Positions 57,805-64,000 of a DNA stretch of 64,000 nucleotides are shown here, piece after piece. Positions within the stretch are counted from its first letter, which is position 1. Each line of letters starts with the position of its first letter. The translations under genes and the position numbers were made by a program. The notes under the pieces were generated by a model, which was given only the letters and a program-made list of their open reading frames with translations, ran no database searches and was not told the DNA's origin. Source of the DNA: Enterobacterales bacterium (GTDB taxonomy: Bacteria; Pseudomonadota; Gammaproteobacteria; Enterobacterales; Enterobacteriaceae); contig JAATFX010000093.1 of the NCBI GenBank assembly GCA_015654925.1, positions 37,864 through 101,863 of the forward strand, written 5' to 3'.

Positions 57805-58942
57805 TATCCAGCGCCTCCAGCAAACGATCGATATCGGCGCGTTGATGCGCTGCGGTCAGGGTGATACGCAGCCGCGCGTTTCCCGGCGGTACCGTGGGCG
57901 GGCGGATGGCCGTCAGCCAGCAGCCCCGCTCGCGCAGGCGCTCGGTCAGCCGCAGCGCCAAGGCATTGTCTCCCACCAGCAGCGGCTGGATGGCGGTGGC
58001 CGACTGGCCAAGCGGGTAACCGAGATCGGCGGCGCCGGCGCGAAAGCGGGCGATATTCTCCCCAAGCCGCGCACGCAGCCCATCGCCCTGGATAATGGCG
58101 CTCAAGGCCGCGTCGATGGCGGCGACCTGGGCCGGCGGCAAGGCGGTGCTGTAGATCAGATGGCGGGCGAACTGCACCAGGTATTCAGCCACCGGCGCCG
58201 CACAAAGCACCGCCGCGCCGCCGACGCCGGCCGCCTTGCCAAACGTCACCACCAGCAGTTCCGGATGGATGCCCTGCGCCCAGGCGCTGCCCCGGCCCTG
58301 CTCGCCGATAACGCCGAAACCGTGGGCATCGTCCACCAGCAGCCATCCGCCGGCGTCGCTTATCACGCGTCCGATGGCCGGCAGCGGCGCGCTGTCCCCA
58401 TCCATGCTGAACACGCCTTCGGTCACCGCCAGCAGGTTGCCCGCCGCGTCCGGCCGGGCCAGCCGGGCCAGCGCGGCGGCGTCGTTATGGGCAAACCGGC
58501 GCAGGTGAGCCGGCGACTGGACGGCAGCCTCCAGCAACGAGGCGTGGCTGAGCCGGTCCGCCAAAATGCGATCCCCCGTCCCGGTCAGCGCGCCGATAAT
58601 CCCCTGATTAGCGGCATAACCGGAGGTAAACAATAGCGCCCGGTCGTAGCCCAGCCAACCGGCCAGCCGGCGCTCCAGCGCCTCATGCTCCGCGCCGTAG
58701 CCGGTGACATGCCCGGACCCGCCGCTGCCGACCCCATAGCGCGCCGCCCCCTGCTGCCAGGCGGCAATCAGCCGCGGATCGCGGGCCAAGCCCAGATAAT
58801 CGTTACTGGAGAAATTAATATACCGCCGTCCCTGATATTCCAGGAGGCGATGGTTGCCATCGATAATAGCCCGCCGTTGCCGGTAGGCATCCGCCTGCCG
58901 CCGGGATTGCAGGCCGCGGTCGATTGTTTCCGCCCAGCCCAT
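57785..58942 (-). CDS. bioF: BioF, 8-amino-7-oxononanoate synthase
   Basis: The 385-residue PLP enzyme shows [53 protein letters not shown] and the PLP-lysine segment [10 protein letters not shown]. It condenses pimeloyl-ACP with alanine. Its start is in a TGATG overlap with the bioB stop. Confidence 0.96.
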   Translation of the reverse strand: MGWAETIDRGLQSRRQADAYRQRRAIIDGNHRLLEYQGRRYINFSSNDYLGLARDPRLIAAWQQGAARYGVGSGGSGHVTGYGAEHEALERRLAGWLGYDRALLFTSGYAANQGIIGALTGTGDRILADRLSHASLLEAAVQSPAHLRRFAHNDAAALARLARPDAAGNLLAVTEGVFSMDGDSAPLPAIGRVISDAGGWLLVDDAHGFGVIGEQGRGSAWAQGIHPELLVVTFGKAAGVGGAAVLCAAPVAEYLVQFARHLIYSTALPPAQVAAIDAALSAIIQGDGLRARLGENIARFRAGAADLGYPLGQSATAIQPLLVGDNALALRLTERLRERGCWLTAIRPPTVPPGNARLRITLTAAHQRADIDRLLEALDNARRTA

Positions 58943-59979
58943 CAGCGCGCCGCATTATAAAATTGCGGGGTATCGGCCGCCAGCAACTGTCCGGCCAACT
59001 GCTGCTCGCGAACCTGGTCCCCGGCGTCGGTCCGGTGCGCCTGCGCATTGAGGCCGAGTTTGCGGAACAGCGCCAGATCTTTATCTTCGTTGGGATTGGG
59101 GGTGGTCAACAGCTTGCAGCCGTAAAAAATGGAATTGGCGCCCGCCAGAAAACACATGGCCTGGGTTTGTTCGCTCATCTGCTCGCGCCCCGCCGACAAG
59201 CGGACGTGGGAACGGGGCATCATAATGCGCGCCACGGCGATGGTGCGGATAAAGTCAAATGCATCCACATCGTCATTTTCCGCCAGCGGAGTGCCTTTGA
59301 CTTTAACCAGCATATTGATCGGCACGCTCTCGGGCGGCTCCGGCAGGTTAGCCAGCTGCACCAGCAGGCCGGCGCGATCGGCAATGGTCTCACCCAGGCC
59401 GACAATCCCGCCCGAACAGACCTTGATGCCCGCCCCGCGCACTTTATCCAGCGTATCCAGGCGGTCCTGGTAGGTGCGGGTGGTAATGATCGAACCGTAA
59501 AATTCCGGCGAGGTATCCAGATTATGGTTGTAGAAATCCAGCCCGGCCGCCGCCAGCCGCTCTGCCTGCGAGGCGCTGAGCATGCCCAGGGTCATGCAGG
59601 TTTCCATGCCCATGGCTTTCACCCCCTGCACCATCTGCTCCAGGTACGGCATATCGCGATCGCGGGGATTTTTCCAGGCCGCGCCCATGCAAAAGCGGGT
59701 CGAGCCCGCCGCCTTGGCCTGCTGCGCCGAGGTCAGCACCTGCTCCACCTGAAGTAATTGCTCGGTGGCCAAACCGGTATTATAGCGGGCGCTTTGCGGG
59801 CAATATTTGCAATCTTCGGGACAGGCGCCGGTTTTTATGGACAGCAGCGTGCTGACCTGGATTTGATTGGGATCGAAATGCCGGCGGTGCACGGACTGCG
59901 CTTCGAACAGCAAATCCATAAAGGGTTTGGCAAACAGGGCCTGTGCCTGTTGTAGCGTCCAGCGCGGATTAACTTGCAT
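58942..59979 (-). CDS. bioB: BioB, biotin synthase
   Basis: The 345-residue radical-SAM enzyme has the CPEDCKYC cluster motif, [34 protein letters not shown] and [11 protein letters not shown]. It inserts sulfur into dethiobiotin. I chose ATG 59979 (GAGAGGGG six bases upstream) over ATG 59997. It is the first gene of the leftward bioBFCD operon. Confidence 0.96.
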   Translation of the reverse strand: MQVNPRWTLQQAQALFAKPFMDLLFEAQSVHRRHFDPNQIQVSTLLSIKTGACPEDCKYCPQSARYNTGLATEQLLQVEQVLTSAQQAKAAGSTRFCMGAAWKNPRDRDMPYLEQMVQGVKAMGMETCMTLGMLSASQAERLAAAGLDFYNHNLDTSPEFYGSIITTRTYQDRLDTLDKVRGAGIKVCSGGIVGLGETIADRAGLLVQLANLPEPPESVPINMLVKVKGTPLAENDDVDAFDFIRTIAVARIMMPRSHVRLSAGREQMSEQTQAMCFLAGANSIFYGCKLLTTPNPNEDKDLALFRKLGLNAQAHRTDAGDQVREQQLAGQLLAADTPQFYNAAR

Positions 59980-60042
59980 GAGATGCCCCTCTCGCATATG
60001 GGGTTTAAAATAGTTTCGCCAGTGTAATTCAAGCCGTTATAC

Positions 60043-60074
60043 TGTCAACCAAATATTGTTAACCAAGGTTTACA
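60043..60074. promoter_or_regulatory. BirA operator (bioO) between bioA and bioB
   Basis: TGTCAACC-N16-GGTTTACA matches the BirA operator half-sites TTGTAAACC and GGTTTACA at the usual spacing, in the divergent region between bioB and bioA. A TATACT box at 60038-60043 may be the bioA -10. Biotinyl-AMP-bound BirA should repress both operons. Confidence 0.88.
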
Positions 60075-60082
60075 TCTACGCC

Positions 60083-61372
60083 ATGACCCCAGAGGATCTT
60101 GCCTTCGACCGGCGCCATATCTGGCATCCCTATACCTCTATGACCCTCCCCTTGCCCTGCTACCCGGTGGTGGCCGCCGCGGGCTGCGAACTGCATCTGG
60201 ACGACGGCCGCCGTCTGGTGGACGGTATGTCCTCCTGGTGGGCCGCCATTCACGGCTACAACCACCCGGCGATTAACCAGGCGGTGAGCGACCAGTTACA
60301 GGCCATGTCCCACGTGATGTTTGGCGGCGTAACCCACCCGCAGGCCGTTGCGCTATGCCGGCGACTGGTCGCCATGACCCCCGCGCCGCTGGAGTGCGTG
60401 TTCCTGGCGGATTCCGGGTCGGTGGCGGTGGAAGTGGCGATAAAAATGGCCCTGCAATACTGGCAGGCGCGCGGGGAAAACCGCCAAAAGTTGCTGACGC
60501 TGCGCCACGGATATCACGGCGATACTTTCGGGGCGATGTCGGTGTGCGACCCGCAGAACTCCATGCACCGGCTATACCAGGGCTATCTGCCGGAACATGA
60601 ATTCGTCGCGGCGCCCGGCTGCCGTTTTGACGAGGAATGGCGCGAAACGGATATAGACGAACTGGCCGCCCGGCTGGCATCCGACGGCCACCGGCTGGCG
60701 GCGGTCATACTGGAGCCCATCGTGCAGGGCGCCGGCGGCATGCGGTTTTATCATCCCACCTATCTGCGGCGGGTGCGCGAACTGTGCGATCGCTATCATC
60801 TCCTGCTTATCGCCGATGAAATCGCCACCGGCTTTGGCCGCACCGGCAAACTGTTCGCCTGCGAGCACGCGGACATTTCCCCGGATATCATGTGCTTGGG
60901 CAAAGCCTTGACCGGCGGTTACATGACCCTATCGGCCACCCTGACCACCCGCGACGTAGCCGACACCATCAGCAACGGCGAAGCCGGTTGTTTTATGCAC
61001 GGTCCGACCTTTATGGCCAATCCCCTGGCCTGCGCCGCCGCCAACGCCAGCCTAACGCTGCTGGAACCGGGGGATTGGCGGGGACAGGTCGCGGCGCTTG
61101 AACGGCAATTACGCCAGGGACTGCTGCCGCTGCGGGATCATCCGCAGGTGGCCGACGTCCGGGTATTAGGGGCCATCGGCGTAATCGAAACCCGCCTGCC
61201 GGTGAATATGGCGGCGCTGCAGCGCTTTTTTGTCGATCGCGGCGTATGGATTCGCCCGTTTGGCCGCTTAATTTATTTAATGCCGCCTTATATTATTCAA
61301 TCATCACAATTGACCTTGCTGATGGCTACCCTGGCCGCATCGCTGGATAATCCCGGGCACTTTGTTCCCTGA
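60083..61372 (+). CDS. bioA: BioA, DAPA aminotransferase
   Basis: The 429-residue PLP enzyme is the same length as in E. coli. It shows IWHPYTSM, MSSWWAAIHGYNHP, DSGSVAVEVAIKMALQYW and the PLP-lysine segment CLGKALTGG. It transfers an amino group from SAM to KAPA. ATG 60083 aligns with the E. coli start; the longer frame from 60056 is in the operator. Confidence 0.97.
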   Translation: MTPEDLAFDRRHIWHPYTSMTLPLPCYPVVAAAGCELHLDDGRRLVDGMSSWWAAIHGYNHPAINQAVSDQLQAMSHVMFGGVTHPQAVALCRRLVAMTPAPLECVFLADSGSVAVEVAIKMALQYWQARGENRQKLLTLRHGYHGDTFGAMSVCDPQNSMHRLYQGYLPEHEFVAAPGCRFDEEWRETDIDELAARLASDGHRLAAVILEPIVQGAGGMRFYHPTYLRRVRELCDRYHLLLIADEIATGFGRTGKLFACEHADISPDIMCLGKALTGGYMTLSATLTTRDVADTISNGEAGCFMHGPTFMANPLACAAANASLTLLEPGDWRGQVAALERQLRQGLLPLRDHPQVADVRVLGAIGVIETRLPVNMAALQRFFVDRGVWIRPFGRLIYLMPPYIIQSSQLTLLMATLAASLDNPGHFVP

Positions 61373-61458
61373 CCGGTCATGTTGCCTGCCATGGGCTATG
61401 ATCAACAGTTGAGATCAATACGTGGCTTGTTATGACAACAGGAGCATAGGAAAAACAG

Positions 61459-62502
61459 ATGAACCAAAATAACCTGACCAACCGCCGCATTGTGCTCGCT
61501 TCCCGCCCCGCCGGCGCGCCGGTGCCGGACAACTTTCGTTTAGAAACCACCGACCTGCCCGAGCCGGGCGATCGACAGGTCCTGTTACGCACCGTTTACC
61601 TCTCCCTCGACCCCTATATGCGCGGCAGGATGAGCGATGCGGAATCCTATTCCGCGCCGGTGGAACTCGATGCGGTGATGGGCGGCGGCACGGTATCGCG
61701 CGTAGTGACCAGCCGCCACCCCGATTACCGGCCCGGAGACTGGGTGCTTAACTACGGCGGCTGGCAAGACTACGCCGTGGCCGACGGCAAGGATATTACC
61801 AAACTGCGGGACGACGCCCTGGCGCATCCTTCATGGGCCCTGGGTATCCTGGGCATGCCCGGCTTCACCGCCTACATGGGGTTAATGGATATCGGCCAGC
61901 CAAAAGCCGGCGAGACGCTGGTGGTCGCGGCCGCCAGCGGCGCGGTCGGTTCGGTGGTGGGCCAGGTGGCCAAACTGCAAGGCTGCCGCACCGTGGGCGT
62001 CGCCGGCGGCAAGGACAAATGCCGCTACGCGGTGGAAACGCTGGGCTTTGATGTCTGCATCGATCGCCGCGCCCCCGATTTCGCCGAACAGCTGGCCCAG
62101 GCCTGTCCGGACGGCATCGATATTTATTTTGAAAATGTGGGCGGCGCGGTATTCGACGCGGTGATCCCCCTGCTCAATACCTCGGCCCGAATCCCGCTGT
62201 GCGGCCTGATTGCCAATTACAATCTGCAGGATTTGCCCGACGGCAAAGATCGTTTGCCCCTATTGCAGAGCCTGCTGCTGCGTAAACGTATCCGCATGCA
62301 GGGCTATATTATCAGCCTGGATTATGCGCACCGCTTCGATGAATTCGTGCAGGCGATGGGGCCTTGGGTTAAAGCAGGCAAAGTACAAATGCGCGAAGAT
62401 ATCGTTGATGGGCTGGAGCAGGCGCCGCAGGCTTTTATCGGCCTGCTGGAAGGTAAAAACTTCGGCAAGCTGGTAATACGGGTCGGCAACGATACTCTCT
62501 GA
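61459..62502 (+). CDS. NADPH-dependent medium-chain reductase (CurA-like)
   Basis: The 347-residue protein is a zinc-free MDR of the leukotriene B4/prostaglandin reductase group: YLSLDPYMRGRMSDAESY, GMPGFTAYMGL, AASGAVGSVVGQVAKLQGCRTVGVAGG. It should reduce alkenals or similar double bonds. It is close to E. coli CurA. It sits between bioA and ybhB, unlike in E. coli. Confidence 0.9.
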   Translation: MNQNNLTNRRIVLASRPAGAPVPDNFRLETTDLPEPGDRQVLLRTVYLSLDPYMRGRMSDAESYSAPVELDAVMGGGTVSRVVTSRHPDYRPGDWVLNYGGWQDYAVADGKDITKLRDDALAHPSWALGILGMPGFTAYMGLMDIGQPKAGETLVVAAASGAVGSVVGQVAKLQGCRTVGVAGGKDKCRYAVETLGFDVCIDRRAPDFAEQLAQACPDGIDIYFENVGGAVFDAVIPLLNTSARIPLCGLIANYNLQDLPDGKDRLPLLQSLLLRKRIRMQGYIISLDYAHRFDEFVQAMGPWVKAGKVQMREDIVDGLEQAPQAFIGLLEGKNFGKLVIRVGNDTL

Positions 62503-62538
62503 ATCAACCACAATTCGTCTCGACTACGGAGTTAATCG

Positions 62539-63219
62539 ATGAAAATTGTAATGGTGTTAACCTCGCACGATAAATTAGGCGATACCGGCAAACCAACGGG
62601 CTTTTGGCTCGAAGAGCTGGTGGCGCCTTATTATATTTTTCATGATGCGGGCCTGGAGATCACGCTGGCATCCCCCAAGGGCGGGCAACCGCCGCTGGAC
62701 CCCAAAAGCGACGATGCCGACGCGCAAACCCAGGATACCGAACGCTTTCGCACCGACCGCGCGGCCCAACAGGCCCTGGCCAACACCGTTAAGCTTGAGA
62801 CGCTGAAAGCCGATGATTTCGATGCGGTATTTTATCCCGGCGGCCATGGCCCGCTCTGGGATCTGGCGGAAGACCCCCGTTCCATCGCCCTGATAGAACA
62901 AACCTTCGCCGCCGGCAAGCCGGTGGGCGCGGTCTGCCATGCCCCTGGCGTGCTGCGCCACGCCAAGAAACCCGACGGCACGCCGCTGGTGGCGGGGAAA
63001 CGGGTTACCGGCTTTAGCAATAGCGAAGAAGAAGCCGTACAGCTCACCGCCGTCGTGCCTTTTTTGGTGGAAGATGAATTAAAACGCCTGGGCGGTAACT
63101 ATGAAAAGGTCGATGATTGGCAATCATTATCGATCATCGACGGCCACCTGATCACCGGCCAAAATCCGGGTTCCTCGGCGGTCACCGCGCAAAATGTCTT
63201 AAAATTGCTCAATTGCTGA
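62539..63219 (+). CDS. DJ-1/PfpI-superfamily protein
   Basis: The 226-residue protein has the PfpI fold with AVFYPGGHGPLWDL and the nucleophile elbow GAVCHAPGVL, the putative catalytic Cys being followed by His. The family includes chaperones, glyoxalases and deglycases. It starts 36 bases after the previous gene and 27 before ybhB, so it may be in an operon with them. Confidence 0.9.
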   Translation: MKIVMVLTSHDKLGDTGKPTGFWLEELVAPYYIFHDAGLEITLASPKGGQPPLDPKSDDADAQTQDTERFRTDRAAQQALANTVKLETLKADDFDAVFYPGGHGPLWDLAEDPRSIALIEQTFAAGKPVGAVCHAPGVLRHAKKPDGTPLVAGKRVTGFSNSEEEAVQLTAVVPFLVEDELKRLGGNYEKVDDWQSLSIIDGHLITGQNPGSSAVTAQNVLKLLNC

Positions 63220-63246
63220 TACTTAATTATTGCTTAGGAGGCACTG

Positions 63247-63729
63247 ATGGCTTTTTCTTTACAGAGTAACGATCTGCAAGACGGCGAAAAAATGCCCGAA
63301 CGGCACGTATTTAACGGCATGGGCTACCACGGGGACAACATTTCTCCCCACCTGGCCTGGGATGACGCGCCGACGGGCACCAAAAGTTTTGTTATCACGG
63401 TTTACGATCCCGACGCTCCCACCGGCTCCGGCTGGTGGCACTGGCTGGTCGCCAACCTCCCCGCGGACACCCGCTCCCTGCCCCAAGGCGCCGGCTCCGG
63501 GCTGGGCGGCCTGCCCGCCGGCGCGGTGCAAACCCGCACCGACTTCGGCAAAGCGGGCTACGGCGGCGCCGCCCCGCCCCAGGGCGACACACACCGCTAT
63601 CAATTTACGGTGCACGCCCTCGATGTGGCATCCATCGACGTGGACGAAAATACCAGCGGCGCGGTAGTGGGATTTAACGTCCACTTCCACTCCCTGGGCA
63701 AAGCCACGCTCACCGTCACTTATAACTGA
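63247..63729 (+). CDS. ybhB: YbhB, PEBP/RKIP-like phosphatidylethanolamine-binding protein
   Basis: The 160-residue protein has the PEBP ligand-site segments SPHLAWDDAPTGTKSFVITVYDPDAPTGSGWWHWLVANLP and GYGGAAPPQGDTHRYQFTVHALD. AGGAG lies before the ATG. YbhB is next to bioA in E. coli; here two genes lie between. Its role is not established. Confidence 0.95.
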   Translation: MAFSLQSNDLQDGEKMPERHVFNGMGYHGDNISPHLAWDDAPTGTKSFVITVYDPDAPTGSGWWHWLVANLPADTRSLPQGAGSGLGGLPAGAVQTRTDFGKAGYGGAAPPQGDTHRYQFTVHALDVASIDVDENTSGAVVGFNVHFHSLGKATLTVTYN

Positions 63730-63736
63730 TACCCGC

Positions 63737-63758
63737 GCTCGCTGTGCTCACGGCGAGC
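63737..63758. terminator. Hairpin between ybhB and pgl
   Basis: GCTCGC and GCGAGC flank a 10-base loop between two converging genes. No T-run follows, so it is only a weak candidate for a shared terminator. Confidence 0.3.
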
Positions 63759-63777
63759 TAAAGGCAGGCCATGCCGG

Positions 63778-64000
63778 TTAAAGCGCCAGTATCGCCACCC
63801 ACATCGGCCCCTGTCCTACCGGGTAGCGGGCCAGCGGACGCAAATCCCCCGTCTCCTCTTCGATGCGATAAACCTCCACATGCTGGGATTTTTGCCCCGC
63901 GGCCACCAAAAAACGCCCCTGGGCATCAATATTAAACCCGCGCGGCTGGGTCTCGGTCGGCTGATACCCCAGCACGCTGAGAACGCTGCCGTCTTCCGAC
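63778..64000 (-). CDS. pgl: Pgl, 6-phosphogluconolactonase (5' end outside window)
   Basis: The last 74 codons of the seven-bladed-propeller lactonase are visible: [31 protein letters not shown] and [10 protein letters not shown] are the conserved C-terminal segments of E. coli Pgl. It hydrolyses 6-phosphogluconolactone in the pentose-phosphate pathway. The frame runs on beyond 64000. Confidence 0.95.
   Translation of the reverse strand, partial: SEDGSVLSVLGYQPTETQPRGFNIDAQGRFLVAAGQKSQHVEVYRIEEETGDLRPLARYPVGQGPMWVAILAL

Noticed and set aside
1..64000. tRNA, rRNA, CRISPR array or insertion sequence
   Set aside because: No repeat-spacer pattern, rRNA/tRNA-like segment or transposase gene was recognised anywhere in the window.

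Overview
The window is chromosomal DNA from a GC-rich member of the Enterobacterales. Most proteins match Escherichia coli K-12 proteins closely along their length (Dps, YbiI, YbiB, DinG, YohO, YehWXYZ, BglX, Dld, PbpG, DusC, RhlE, DcyD, YbhL, MoaA/C/D/E, YvcK, UvrB, BioABFCD, YbhB, Pgl). Gene order, however, is a mosaic of two E. coli neighbourhoods. An affiliation near Sodalis/Pectobacteriaceae-type lineages is possible but is only a guess. I saw no rRNA, tRNA, CRISPR array, prophage or intact insertion sequence.

Layout. Positions 1-8.2 kb: dps (5' end cut off), ybiI, a flavin-reductase-like gene, a small secreted protein, an M3 metallopeptidase, ybiB, an unrecognised orphan gene and dinG with a LexA box. 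Positions 8.4-22 kb: the yohO-yehWXYZ-bglX-dld-pbpG block (E. coli 47-48 min), with idi, a maltose acetyltransferase-like gene, an oxidoreductase/GNAT pair and a GST gene interleaved. Positions 22.3-43 kb, mostly accessory: a four-gene archaic (Csu-type) chaperone-usher pilus, a GlxA-type AraC regulator, a tripartite EmrAB/outer-membrane-factor pump, a DUF1348/TetR pair with a perfect palindromic operator, a five-gene ABC transporter operon containing a GpdQ-type phosphodiesterase, a DUF1345 membrane protein and the PQQ glucose dehydrogenase Gcd. Positions 43.3-64 kb: dusC, then rhlE, a reduced cystine-transport fragment (dcyD-tcyN), ybhL, moaACDE with a ModE site and a probable Moco riboswitch leader, yvcK, uvrB (LexA box, DnaA-box pair upstream), an orphan urtE-like ATPase, the divergent biotin genes around a BirA operator, curA-like, PfpI-like, ybhB and the 3' end of pgl.

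Functionally the window holds SOS repair (dinG, uvrB), cofactor synthesis (molybdopterin, biotin), osmoprotectant uptake (yehZYXW), cell-wall and surface functions (pbpG, pilus, efflux) and glycerophosphodiester or sugar-phosphate scavenging. The most distinctive points are the roughly 36-kb yohO-dusC segment lying between dinG and rhlE, the GpdQ-containing transporter operon, the TetR operator on a promoter, the minimal archaic pilus, the orphan ORF at 5161-6036, the histone-like tail on PbpG, and several operons that have lost members (moaB, tcyL/tcyJ, urtABCD).
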